A stretch of 41,635 nt of DNA, from assembly GCA_012516785.1 (NCBI GenBank), contig JAAYWH010000120.1, positions 1-41,635 on the forward strand, in the 5' to 3' direction. Numbering within the stretch: position 1 is the stretch's first letter; each line of letters starts with the position of its first letter. The DNA is from Methanomicrobiales archaeon (lineage in GTDB: Archaea; Halobacteriota; Methanomicrobia; Methanomicrobiales; Methanospirillaceae). Below the pieces are notes generated by a model. The model saw only the letters and a program-made list of their open reading frames with translations, was not told where the DNA came from and made no database searches. Position numbers and translations under genes: made by a program. Positions 7,806 to 15,681 of the stretch are shown here, piece after piece.

Positions 7806-8030
7806 GTGAAAACCGGAATTATTTATCTGTTCATTGCTCTGCTTGCAGTGACCGCGTTCACCGGAGTGGTGACAGCATCGGGGGACAATAACCACTGGGG
7901 AGTCATCGGAGAACAGCCCTCACCGGGAGCTGACGAAAGCCCTGGTGAAGGTGTGGGAGACAGCCCGGGATTTCCCGGCGAGCCGACCCCACCCGACGCA
8001 CCTGTCTTTCCGCCGAGAAACGGCCTATAA
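7806..8030 (+). CDS. Small secreted Pro-rich protein
   Basis: A 74-residue protein with GTG start chosen because AAGGAG lies nine bases upstream. A signal peptide (VKTGIIYLFIALLAVTAFTG, cleavage likely near TASG) is followed by a short Gly/Pro/acidic tail (PSPGADESPGEG and similar) ending in PPRNGL. No folded domain can be seen. It may be a secreted or cell-surface peptide. Function unknown. Confidence 0.5.
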   Translation: MKTGIIYLFIALLAVTAFTGVVTASGDNNHWGVIGEQPSPGADESPGEGVGDSPGFPGEPTPPDAPVFPPRNGL

Positions 8031-8232
8031 CGATCACCTCCCTTTTTTGTTTCACCCATTTTTTCTCTGCCAGCAGGAGGGATGATACCCAAAGGAGATC
8101 GTGCCGATGATGAGGTGACACAGGATCATGCACCGATATCCAGGTTGCCACTAGTATCCTGAAGCAACGATTTTATCTCAGACCATCACTATCATGCCCC
8201 ACCAGTACCTGATCTAATCCGTTCTGCACCAC

Positions 8233-8374
8233 TGCATGGCAATGGTGTCGAAGGGAGAATCAGGGTTCGGCACCAATGACGGTTCTGAATCACTCATTGC
8301 ATGGCAAAGCCTTAAAATCGCGCTGATTTTAAAAAGAGACTCAATTCTATTCTGAAAAGGGAAGTGCATGGCAA
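8233..8374 (+). repeat. Three spaced copies of TGCATGGCAA
   Basis: Exact 10-mers occur at 8233-8242, 8298-8307 and 8365-8374, spaced 65 and 67 bp. The last abuts the TATA-like element at 8377. Between copies two and three is a hairpin TTAAAATC/GATTTTAA (8312-8332). No gene is recognised in 8031-8376. Confidence 0.6.
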
Positions 8375-8376
8375 AA

Positions 8377-8408
8377 AAATATTATAGATACAACTGATGT
8401 ATCAGTTG
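8377..8408 (+). promoter_or_regulatory. TATA box plus perfect 18-bp palindromic operator
   Basis: AAATATTATA (8377-8386) is followed by CAACTGATGTATCAGTTG (8391-8408), two perfect 8-bp arms around GT. Its position between TATA box and expected start near 8407 fits a repressor site. The palindrome core GATGTATC recurs in the promoter at 40268-40285. Confidence 0.6.
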
Positions 8409-8463
8409 GTCCCGGGCAGTGGGGGAACCATGCCGGGAACAGAAGAAAGGGGGGGATATCGCA

Positions 8464-8619
8464 ATGAAATCATATGATCACTTACCGGTGATAATCCGGT
8501 CGATGAAGGGCGGAGGGTCTGACCTGGAAAGGAACATTGACCCGTTGATCACGATATACGATCGTATTTCCACAAAGAGCAGCAGGGACCGCCGATTCAT
8601 TCCTTTTCTGTCAGCCTGA
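8464..8619 (+). CDS. Doubtful small protein downstream of the palindromic promoter
   Basis: A 51-residue frame starting MKSYDHLPVIIRSMKGGGSD, preceded by an A/G-rich tract that includes GGGGGGGATATCGCA. It is the first open frame after the palindromic promoter, which is the main reason to list it. No domain is recognised and the end (RRFIPFLSA) is basic. It may equally be noncoding leader. The 215 bp after it, up to 8834, hold nothing recognisable. Confidence 0.3.
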   Translation: MKSYDHLPVIIRSMKGGGSDLERNIDPLITIYDRISTKSSRDRRFIPFLSA

Positions 8620-8834
8620 ATCATCTGGCATCTGTTGATGTGACCGATTGTTCCTGACCCGTCCCCAAAAGAGGTTTCCCGCGAGGGGGGGAGGACCTCG
8701 ATCACAAAAAAGAGGGAAGCAGCATAGTACTCAACCCCGTTTCATACCCATGACCAATCCTGACTCCCCTGCTCATCGAGGGATCCCCTCTAGGAATGTC
8801 CGGGAAGCATCAGGAAGACTCCCGATTCCTGCAT

Positions 8835-10082
8835 TTAGCCCTCACAGGCCTTGGGCATCCCGCTCCCGACAATGTAGAGCGTTCCATCGCTTCCGTTCAC
8901 AAGGCGGTAATAGGAAGCCTTGTGATACAGGCCAGGATCAGTGGGATTCATGTACACATACTCCTGCCATCCTGAACCGTTCTGCAATGCGCCGGAAACG
9001 ATCCTGTCACGGAACGGGGTTCCGGTCACATCCGTCTTTCCGTGAAGGTGTGCCCCCACCTGACCGGGGTTGACTGCCTGTGCGACAAGGGTGACGTTCC
9101 GGTCAAAGACAAAGACGTACAGGCCAGGCTGTTCCGGATCCCGGTAGGGGGCCTCCCCTGCATTGATCCTCCGGATCGTGTCAGGAGCATCTCTCTCGAT
9201 TGCAGCCGCCGTCACGTTGACCAGGTTTGTCACATCTGAAGGAGCGAGAGACGGTGGCTGACAGCTCACCCCGACGTGCTGGTACAGGATCCGTTCGTAT
9301 TCGCTGTAACCGTGCTCTTCCTTTGCTGTTTTGAGCGTGTCCAGGGCATCCTGGAACGACTGCACCGTTTCATCCGGGACGTCCCTGCTGAACGCGTAGT
9401 AAAGCGGCACATCCTGGAAAACGTACACGACCCGGAAGGTGTCATAGCTTCCCGTCACCTGTCGGGCAAAGAACCTGCCGGCTGCCTGCGAGTACGCCAT
9501 CAGGTCGATCTCGCCATCCTGAAGCATCGTGATGAGGACGGAGGCGTTCGGTGCCAGCACAAGCTGACTCCGGTTCACCCCGAGCGACAGCAGCTGCTGG
9601 ATCTCGGCGTTTTCGGAAACTGCACCGATCCGGTATCCCTCCAGATCCTCGGGGCTCCCGATGACAATCCCCCGCTCCGGCAGGGCAAAGAGCACGGGGG
9701 TGATGGGTATGATAGGTCCGGCCCATTTGAACGAATGCTCCCGCTCGGGGATCCGGGCAATGGCAAAGATCAGGGTCCTGTTCCCGGTAAGGGCAGCCGT
9801 GTACCCTTCCGACCAGGGCACCACCTTCACCTCGTCGCGCAACACTCGCTCTCCCATCTTCTCGGTGATCAGCTCGAAAAGATCGACCGAGATCCCCTGG
9901 GTTGTTCCATTCTCCAGGTAGTTGTAGGGAGGAACCTGCTCGGTATAAATGGTCAGATCGCTCATGCGAACGGCAGCGGGCGTCTCTGCAGCCGGTTGCT
10001 CAGTCAGGCAGCCGGCAACGAGCAGTGTTCCGAGGAGCAAGGCGAGGATGGAGAGAACCAGGAGACGGTGAGGAACTGGCAT
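8835..10082 (-). CDS. Solute-binding (family 3) lipoprotein fused to a cache domain
   Basis: About 415 residues. A signal peptide with lipobox (LLVAGC) is followed by a periplasmic-binding-protein type II domain (DLTIYTEQVPPYNYLENG; GISVDLFELITEKMG; YRIGAVSENAEIQQLL), the amino-acid/cystine-type SBP fold. The last ~115 residues are a cache domain (YVFVFDRNVTLVAQAVNPGQ and GWQEYVYMNPTD) as in small-molecule sensors. No transporter permease is adjacent, so it may be a binding or sensing lipoprotein rather than an ABC component. The start is uncertain: ATG at 10082 gives the neatest signal peptide, with in-frame ATGs at 10103 and 10115, none with a good ribosome site. Confidence 0.75.
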   Translation of the reverse strand: MPVPHRLLVLSILALLLGTLLVAGCLTEQPAAETPAAVRMSDLTIYTEQVPPYNYLENGTTQGISVDLFELITEKMGERVLRDEVKVVPWSEGYTAALTGNRTLIFAIARIPEREHSFKWAGPIIPITPVLFALPERGIVIGSPEDLEGYRIGAVSENAEIQQLLSLGVNRSQLVLAPNASVLITMLQDGEIDLMAYSQAAGRFFARQVTGSYDTFRVVYVFQDVPLYYAFSRDVPDETVQSFQDALDTLKTAKEEHGYSEYERILYQHVGVSCQPPSLAPSDVTNLVNVTAAAIERDAPDTIRRINAGEAPYRDPEQPGLYVFVFDRNVTLVAQAVNPGQVGAHLHGKTDVTGTPFRDRIVSGALQNGSGWQEYVYMNPTDPGLYHKASYYRLVNGSDGTLYIVGSGMPKACEG

Positions 10083-10380
10083 AGGGGTGAATCGTTCGGG
10101 CATGCGGATAAACATTGTGCATTGTTCTGCCTCAGGATGAACGATCTCCGCAATCCAGGTACTCTGCGGTGGTGGAATCCTGATCAGACTACAGCATTCT
10201 TCAGGTCCTTTCGCACGGCATCCGATGCATGACCATGCAGATGCAACAGGAACGGGAATCAGTCTCTCCATGAGAGCCGATCAAGGGGCATGAGGGTGGA
10301 TGCACCGTCCGGATCTTCCTCCCGAGTGCTCTCCCTCCCGTTGCGGAAAGCTATTAATCGATCGCCATCGATGAACACCC

Positions 10381-11133
10381 ATGGATCCCGCTGTGGTCGT
10401 TTCGTTTTTTATCACTCTTCTCCTCGAGCTGGGATTCCCCCTCCTGGTCGCCTGGTTTCTCGTCCGGCGATATCACCTCTCCTGGACCCTCTTTTTGTAT
10501 GGAGCACTCTTCTTCATCCTGGTCCAGATGATACATACCCCACTCGTCCTCTTCACCCAGGCTCCGCTCTCTGCGGCGCTCAATGCAGCGATCCCCAACC
10601 GGACATTCGCTCTTGCGGTATTTGCGGTCATCCTCGGTCTCCTCGCCGGTCTCTTTGAAGAGATCGGCCGCTACCTCGTCTTCTCCCGGTTCTTCCCGTC
10701 CCGGAACATCGCAATCTCCCGTGAGAATGGCCTTCTTTTCGGGGCTGGCTGGGGAGGGGTGGAGAGCATGCTGATCGCAGGGCTCCTCGCCCTGACATTC
10801 GTCGCGTATCTCTTCTCCGCATCCCCGGTGCTCGCGAGCCTCACTCCTCTCGATCCCCTGGTCTCCCTCCTCGAGCGGCTGATGGTCTTCCCCCTCCAGA
10901 TCGCCTTCACCCTGATGGTGCTCCTCTCTGTTGCGCTGGGCAGACCGCTCCTGCTCGGCCTGGCAATCCTCTGGCATACCGAAGTCGATGCCCTTGCCGT
11001 GTTCCTCGGAGTTACCTCCGGGATCGCGGTCACCGAGGCAATAATTGCGGTCAATGCCGCTCTCGCGTTGATCTATCTCTGGTACCAGAGGCCTGAGCGC
11101 CACGAGACGGGAGGTAAGAGTCTCGTTGGCTAA
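10381..11133 (+). CDS. YhfC-family intramembrane metalloprotease-like protein
   Basis: A 250-residue integral membrane protein with about seven hydrophobic spans. Conserved motifs of the YhfC/CPBP-like intramembrane protease group are present: LFEEIGRYLVF (Glu93-Glu94), GAGWGGVES (121-129) and LAILWHTEVDA with His199 and Glu201. These would form a polar site within the membrane. Substrate unknown. The ATG starts directly after a short leader; no strong ribosome site. Transcribed alone; divergent from the cache lipoprotein gene across a 298-bp gap containing CTATTAATCG as a possible TATA element. Confidence 0.75.
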   Translation: MDPAVVVSFFITLLLELGFPLLVAWFLVRRYHLSWTLFLYGALFFILVQMIHTPLVLFTQAPLSAALNAAIPNRTFALAVFAVILGLLAGLFEEIGRYLVFSRFFPSRNIAISRENGLLFGAGWGGVESMLIAGLLALTFVAYLFSASPVLASLTPLDPLVSLLERLMVFPLQIAFTLMVLLSVALGRPLLLGLAILWHTEVDALAVFLGVTSGIAVTEAIIAVNAALALIYLWYQRPERHETGGKSLVG

Positions 11134-11165
11134 ACACACCCCATAGACATTGCCCTTCGGAGAGG

Positions 11166-11252
11166 GTAGTACCCCTGTACGAGCTAGGGGATGAGGGCAG
11201 CAAGGGGGGAGAGGATGACCGTTACGTAGTACCCCTGTACGAGCTAGGGGAT
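11166..11252. repeat. Two 27-bp direct repeats at 60-bp spacing, each a hairpin
   Basis: Identical 27-mers lie at 11166-11192 and 11226-11252 (both begin GTAGTACCCC and end AGGGGAT). Each contains CCCCT and AGGGG arms around a nine-base loop GTACGAGCT. They lie between the convergent genes at 10381-11133 and 11338-11913. Confidence 0.85.
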
Positions 11253-11337
11253 ACCAGGAGCAGGTCTGCCGGTGAGGAGCGGTAGACACTGCCGTTGTCG
11301 GAAGAGGCTGAGAGAAAATTTCAGGAAAAAAGAGGAT

Positions 11338-11913
11338 TCAGCCGGTAGCCGTTCTATTTCCCGGATTGTAGATCCCGGAGCCGATCCAGTAGGTCCCATC
11401 GACATCAGCGACATAACAAAGCTTCGGCTCAATGGCCAGCTCGCGGGCCGGATTTGCGAAGTGGACCATTATGAACCCGCCACCGTGCTGTGCAAGTGCA
11501 ATCTCCTGTTGTATGAAGGGCGTACCATTGACGTCGACCTCGTCCAACCGGTAGGTTCCGACCCAGGCAGGCACCACCGGTGTTGCGAGGCAGGTCCCGT
11601 TGTAGTCCACGGCAAAGATGTACAGATCGCCACGGGTGAAGGATCCGTTCAGGCTGTTGAACTCGGCAAGCGCCTTCTCGCGGCCGTTGGCTTTTGCATA
11701 CGCGATCGCCTCGTTGACAAATGCCTGCACCCGCTGCTCATCCGCGGTGAGGTTTGCCATAGGGGTTGGCGCGGCAGTCAGTGTTGGTGTTGCAGTCGGG
11801 GATGGTGTTGCGGGGAGCGTCGGGGTGGTGGCCGGAGGCTGTGTCGTCATGCAACCTGCTCCAAGAGCAAAGGCAAATAGCATGAAAGCGATGAGAAGGA
11901 GTGATCGTTTCAT
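11338..11913 (-). CDS. Cache-domain lipoprotein
   Basis: A 191-residue protein starting MKRSLLLIAFM with lipobox (LGAGC), a Thr/Pro linker (residues ~25-52), and a single cache domain: helix AFVNEAIAYAKANGREKALAEF, then LYIFAVDYNGTCLATP and YWIGSGIYNP. The 'A...A..NG.EKAL.EFN...G.F' start is typical of small-ligand cache domains. It lacks any signalling domain, so it is a free extracytoplasmic binding protein. The C-terminal part resembles the cache part of the 8835-10082 protein, suggesting a paralogous family. Start chosen at the ATG that begins the signal peptide. Confidence 0.8.
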   Translation of the reverse strand: MKRSLLLIAFMLFAFALGAGCMTTQPPATTPTLPATPSPTATPTLTAAPTPMANLTADEQRVQAFVNEAIAYAKANGREKALAEFNSLNGSFTRGDLYIFAVDYNGTCLATPVVPAWVGTYRLDEVDVNGTPFIQQEIALAQHGGGFIMVHFANPARELAIEPKLCYVADVDGTYWIGSGIYNPGNRTATG

Positions 11914-12093
11914 ACCAGTTGATTTCGAAGTGCAGGAGATAAGGTATTGGATTATATCCCACACTACTCATAGAGGAGTTCCCACAGTACCTGTCTTGCC
12001 AGTCTTCGATGAGAGAGATGAACCCATGAACCCATTCTCGGATTTCATCCCTTGCCGGAATACACCAACACAAAGAACGGTTATTTCGATCCC

Positions 12094-12122
12094 TGAACCC
12101 CGAGGTTCAAATAATTTAAATA
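12094..12122 (+). promoter_or_regulatory. Promoter of a possible small RNA
   Basis: ATAATTTAAATA (12111-12122) is a good archaeal TATA box. Just upstream, TGAACC and GGTTCA (12094-12109) form a perfect inverted repeat around CCGA, in the position of a regulator site. No gene begins within 500 bp downstream. Confidence 0.5.
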
Positions 12123-12141
12123 CCCTGAGAAGAACCCCCTA

Positions 12142-12280
12142 TCTGGCAATGATTTGGAAATTCATCGTGAATCTGGTGGCATAGGCGTTCAAGGTGGCAA
12201 CAATACACTCCAGCATTCGTCCGGACAACCAGGGTCGCAGGTGAACCTTCCTTGGCCGGGGATCTTCCCCGGCCGTCTTT
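12142..12280 (+). ncRNA. Candidate structured small RNA
   Basis: The expected start is about 25 bp after the TATA box at 12111-12122. The following ~135 bases can fold into successive hairpins: ATTCA/TGAAT near 12161-12173; CCAGGG/CCTTGG enclosing AGGT/ACCT (about 12229-12256); and a very stable GGCCGGGGA/TCCCCGGCC at 12254-12274 followed by GTCTTT. The second and third stems share bases 12254-12256, so they may be alternatives. An 11-codon frame (ATG 12150) lies inside. No known RNA family recognised. Confidence 0.35.
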
Positions 12281-12742
12281 GCACTACCATTGAATGGGAT
12301 ATCCTGTCCTGATATTCCATCCTCCCTCCCGACATGTCCAAACCATACCCCTTTCCCTTTTTATAACATCATTCCAGGAATCCTCTCTGTTCAGGACAGG
12401 GGGCATCAATACCGTAATACTCGGACGACAATCGTTCATTGAGCACCCGGTTGTTCACCGGTTCCATGATGATACCCGATCCGGAACCATCTGCTCCCCG
12501 GATATTACAATCGCATCGTTGTCGATGACGATGAAGCGAATCCGACACAACGCCCTCCTGGTTTTACCCGGCAAGGTGACGAATTTGTCAACCGCACTGA
12601 TCCATCCCTCCCTGCAAGGCTTGATGAGCCCTGTACCAGGATATTTCCGCACACTCGTGCCGTAACATTTATCATTCACCGTTCTGTTTCTCTTCTCATC
12701 GGGAAGCAGGGCTCCACCCTGCATCCCCTGGAGATACGTGCC
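12281..12742. other. Intergenic stretch without recognisable gene
   Basis: Open frames on both strands are short and lack domains. CTTTTTATAACATC near 12356 could be a TATA element, but no clear gene starts within 100 bp of it. Confidence 0.4.
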
Positions 12743-13141
12743 ATGACCCCCTCCTCTTCGTCCAGGATCAGTCCGATCAGGTATCACCGGATCTATGCAG
12801 ATGCCCAGGGAAACTCTCACTTTGCGACCGATAGTATCGAGCAGAGCAGTGTCAAGGCAGCCCCTCCTGCCGCCCCGTTTTACGTTTCAGGTGATCATCC
12901 TGCAACAAAATACCGGTTCTATACCTTCGAGCCAGGGTGGATCGGCGACTGGCACCAGGCCCCCACACGGCAGTTCCTCGCCCTGATGTCGGGAACCGTT
13001 GAGATGGAGACGACCGATGGCGAGGTGAGACACTTCGCACCAGGAGACCTCGTCCTCCTGGAAGATACCACGGGCAGAGGCCACGTAACACGGAATACCG
13101 GCAGCGGGTATGCCATGTACTTCGTAGTCCCGGCACCCTGA
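12743..13141 (+). CDS. Cupin-domain protein
   Basis: A 132-residue protein. The beta-barrel of a small cupin is visible: FEPGWIGDWHQAPTRQFLALMSG carries the first metal motif in modified form (W-H...Q-F), followed by GEVRHFAPGDLVLLED and GRGHVTRNTG, the second motif with the usual PGD turn and a His. GGAG lies nine bases upstream of the ATG. Small cupins bind metal or sugar ligands; the reaction is unknown. It stands alone, upstream of the histone gene. Confidence 0.75.
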   Translation: MTPSSSSRISPIRYHRIYADAQGNSHFATDSIEQSSVKAAPPAAPFYVSGDHPATKYRFYTFEPGWIGDWHQAPTRQFLALMSGTVEMETTDGEVRHFAPGDLVLLEDTTGRGHVTRNTGSGYAMYFVVPAP

Positions 13142-13370
13142 CAGTGCTGATCCCTTTGGAGCCGGCCATTCCCGGTTCTCTTGCCTGGTCGGATTTCATC
13201 GGATTAGAGGACAAGGAGTAGGCCGGGACAGGCAACCGATTCGGATCCTGATAAAACCAGAAAGGAAAAGGAAGCATCGCTTTGGTGCACGGGACGGTAT
13301 ACATGATGAATACGAAAACCTCTCCCCCCATGCCCACTCCTCTTCCATGGGTGTGAAAATGGGAGGTTAC

Positions 13371-13406
13371 TTATATATACAACCAAATCCTCCTTTTTCG
13401 TGAGGT
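13371..13406 (+). promoter_or_regulatory. Histone gene promoter and ribosome site
   Basis: TTATATATA (13371-13379) is a textbook TATA box. The start would be near 13400 and GAGGT (13402-13406) precedes the GTG by seven bases, a very short leader. Confidence 0.75.
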
Positions 13407-13413
13407 AAGCAAG

Positions 13414-13617
13414 GTGGCAGATTTACCTATCGCAGCAGTTATCAGAATTGCAAAGAAGAATGGAGCAGAGCGTGTCGGTCACGACGGTGCTATTGCTCTG
13501 GTAAAGGGCGCAGAAGAATACATTGCAACCCTGACCCGTGAGGCAAACAGGCTCGCAATGCATGCAGGAAGAAAGACCATCAAGGAAGAGGATGTCCTTC
13601 TCGCAATAAAGATGTAG
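13414..13617 (+). CDS. Archaeal histone
   Basis: A 67-residue histone-fold protein starting (GTG) MADLPIAAVIRIAKKNGAER. The three helices are clear, with GAEEYIATLTREANRLAMHAGRKTIKEEDVLLAI-type core split here by position 30-66: the RKTIKEEDVLLAI end is diagnostic. It forms dimers and higher assemblies that wrap DNA in the nucleoid. Length matches HMf-type histones. A strong TATA box, a GAGGT ribosome site and a downstream T-run make it a well-defined single transcription unit, probably highly expressed. Confidence 0.97.
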   Translation: MADLPIAAVIRIAKKNGAERVGHDGAIALVKGAEEYIATLTREANRLAMHAGRKTIKEEDVLLAIKM

Positions 13618-13628
13618 TAATTCCCGGT

Positions 13629-13647
13629 TCTTTTCAACCTTTTTTTC
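13629..13647 (+). terminator. T-run terminator of the histone gene
   Basis: CTTTTCAACCTTTTTTT follows the stop codon within 30 bases; archaeal polymerase terminates at such T-tracts. Confidence 0.55.
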
Positions 13648-14415
13648 CGATCAGAATACCCCGACATTTCTCCCTGTCGCGATCGACCGAACAGCAGTTA
13701 CTGACCGTCCCTGTGAACAGGCCTCTGCCATTTTCATCCTGGATGCTGCTGTCCCTCAAGACACCCAGGGTACTGTTGGTTATTGTTCAGTGCCAGAGGA
13801 ACACGGTTCATTCTCCCCATTTTGCACCATTCACTGCATCTCAACGCCAACCTCTCACCATGCATCACCCCCTGATCAGGACCGTCGCCCGGAGAATGCG
13901 CCCGGTGGAGACTCGAACCGAGCGGGAGGACAAGTCCCCCCCTCGAACAGTTCTTCAAATGAGCATCGGAATGGGCTTGATTGGTAGGGTTGGAGAAGAG
14001 GTCGATCAGATGCCCATCTTCCCGGAACTGGATAAAGTGTCGGTACCATAAGATCCGGATCGGGCAAACCCTGAATTATCGCGATTCTTCGTGATCGCCC
14101 TTTCCCGGATGAGGGGAGGAGAATCCCGGAAAATGACGTTATGAATCATGAGCGATTGGAGATACGACCACATCCTGTCAAAAGTGGTGGGGATTGGGGG
14201 TTTTTGAGAAGTACCTACATTTTACCTTATGGTGATCCCACCACTAGCGGCACTCCTGATCAAGGTGGCATATGGAGGATAGAATACCGCCATTGTTTTA
14301 TCGATTTCAGATTATAATATGTTTCCGGAGATCCCAACACACCAGTCTCTCCTCCACTCTCACGGGTATTTTCTGTCCTGTTCCTGTTGATCGTGCCCTG
14401 CCCGCATTCCGACCG
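13648..14415. other. Long stretch without recognisable gene
   Basis: Nearly 770 bp with no convincing gene on either strand; the longest frame (13713-14051, plus) has atypical composition and no domain. A piece at 13893-13945 superficially resembles the 3' end of a tRNA on the minus strand but does not fold. Confidence 0.5.
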
Positions 14416-14730
14416 CTATCGCTTCACATGATTCACTTCGGTCATAGTCCCCTCATCGATCTGGTCACAGAGTGCCGCAAGTTCGGCAACGGCAGCCTTA
14501 AACTTCGAAGACTGCCGCCATTCGGCAATGCTCTCAAGGGATTCCCAGGGTCCGTACGCGACAAACAGCTGTGGATCATCATTATCACGCACGATATACA
14601 TCCACCGTGCACCTTTCGCATGGTTCAGCGTCCACTGGGCAAATTCTTGCCATTTTTCCAGAAACTGTTCTTCTCTCCCTGCTTTCACCGTAAAATACCC
14701 GAACGCAAATATGACACCCTCCCTGATCAA
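14416..14730 (-). CDS. ABM-superfamily protein, paralogue of 7189-7500
   Basis: A 104-residue protein. TTG is chosen as start because AGGAGG (on the minus strand, 14739-14744) lies eight bases upstream. The ABM barrel is clear: VIFAFGYFTVKAGREEQFLE, KWQEFAQWTLNH, LFVAYGPWESLESIAEWR. It resembles the product of 7189-7500 over its whole length, including the C-terminal 'LCDQ...STEV' region (here LCDQIDEGTMTEV). The upstream gene at 14768-14974 on the same strand probably shares its transcript, with a 37-bp gap. Substrate unknown. Confidence 0.75.
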   Translation of the reverse strand: MIREGVIFAFGYFTVKAGREEQFLEKWQEFAQWTLNHAKGARWMYIVRDNDDPQLFVAYGPWESLESIAEWRQSSKFKAAVAELAALCDQIDEGTMTEVNHVKR

Positions 14731-14767
14731 TTCCCTTCCCTCCTTTGTTGCCGTCCATGCAGACCTA

Positions 14768-14974
14768 TCATCCAGAGACTCCCTCCCTACTCCAAGGCTG
14801 CATCCGGGAAAGGTTCCCCAGGATCTCCTTGATCGTCTCCTCTTCCTTCTTGGGAGGGTTACAGAAGTCCTGCTTGTCGGTATCGGCAACCTCCATCCGG
14901 AGATCGGAGAGATACTCATCGAGCACGTCCTTCAGGATCGAGACCTCTACCTTTGTCAGAGGAAGCGTAAACAT
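14768..14974 (-). CDS. Small acidic helical protein of unknown function
   Basis: A 68-residue protein starting MFTLPLTKVEVSILKDVLDE. The segment VEVSILKDVLDEYLSDLRMEVADTD is split here only for length: it continues as YLSDLRMEVADTDKQDF, a pattern seen in small conserved proteins of archaea and bacteria with two amphipathic helices and an EEETIKEIL second helix. No enzyme motif. It is followed 37 bp later by the ABM gene and may form an operon with it. Confidence 0.55.
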   Translation of the reverse strand: MFTLPLTKVEVSILKDVLDEYLSDLRMEVADTDKQDFCNPPKKEEETIKEILGNLSRMQPWSREGVSG

Positions 14975-15393
14975 CAGGTACTACCTTCTCACTGGTATCC
15001 CCAGCCATTCTGGATGCATATCTCATCAGTGCACCCCTATTTTAAGGTAACCCCTTCTGGGGATACCCCGGTATCATGAAACCCTGTCGTACACCAAGGA
15101 ATGATTGGCAGAAGGCAGTATGGGTCGGAATTTCTGAAAAACGCCTTTTTTTGGAGGATGATGTGGAATCCTGCCGTTATTCACAACTCTTGTGGGATTC
15201 CAGGTGCACCCTTTTTTGAGCAAAAAGCATCCTTTATTGCTTCAGTGGGAAACCCGGTGAATCCCCTGGTGAAACCCTTCTGCCCGAACATTCATCGGTT
15301 GCATCGGCAAGGTGAAGCATCGTATGCACGAGTCTACAATGTCCCCACCACTCCAGGACCACCACCGGCGGGAAGCAGAAGAGGTCACAGCAG
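14975..15393. other. Intergenic stretch without recognisable gene
   Basis: No domain-bearing frame. The open frame running 15101-15517 on the plus strand has poor composition and conflicts with the better-supported small gene at 15394-15573. Confidence 0.45.
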
Positions 15394-15573
15394 ATGTACC
15401 GGGCGTACATCAGGATCCTGGATGAGAACCGGAAGCAGCATTCGGTCCCGATCGCATGGTGGTGCCCTACCTGTCACCTGTTTCTGGATGAAACCGGTGA
15501 ATGGCACGAAGGGCTGAAACTGCGAGATCACTCCTTTTTATTGGGCAGAGAGCACGGTTCCTCCTTCCCATAA
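15394..15573 (+). CDS. Small CxxC protein of unknown function
   Basis: A 59-residue protein starting MYRAYIRILDENRKQHSVPI, followed by AWWCPTCHLFLDETGEWHEG. GAGGT lies eight bases before the ATG. The single CPTC pair plus two nearby His residues may bind a metal ion, or the protein may dimerise through zinc. Composition (Trp, Tyr, charged residues) looks like a real protein, unlike the overlapping frames. Function unknown; it stands alone. Confidence 0.6.
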   Translation: MYRAYIRILDENRKQHSVPIAWWCPTCHLFLDETGEWHEGLKLRDHSFLLGREHGSSFP

Positions 15574-15681
15574 GCAGGTATCTTGCCGTAATCTCGTAGG
15601 ATTATCCAATGGCCGGTGGCTCCTGTCAGGGAGGTTGATCAACCACCATCAGTTTAATATCCCCCTGCCAGAATGTGGTGT

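Noticed and set aside
9276-10232. Long plus-strand frame opposite the solute-binding lipoprotein
   Set aside because: No domain, and the opposite strand carries a clear binding-protein gene.
11166-11252. Two-repeat CRISPR-like unit
   Set aside because: Only two repeats, no cas genes nearby, and the repeat does not look like a typical CRISPR repeat.
10354-11289. Long minus-strand open frame opposite the membrane protease gene
   Set aside because: Composition is extremely Glu/Gly/Arg-rich, the mirror of a hydrophobic plus-strand gene with recognised motifs; it is a shadow.
13893-13945. tRNA 3'-end-like sequence on the minus strand (GGTTCGAGTCTC ... CCGGGCGCA)
   Set aside because: The T-stem does not pair beyond two bases and no matching 5' acceptor arm or anticodon arm lies within range; probably coincidence.
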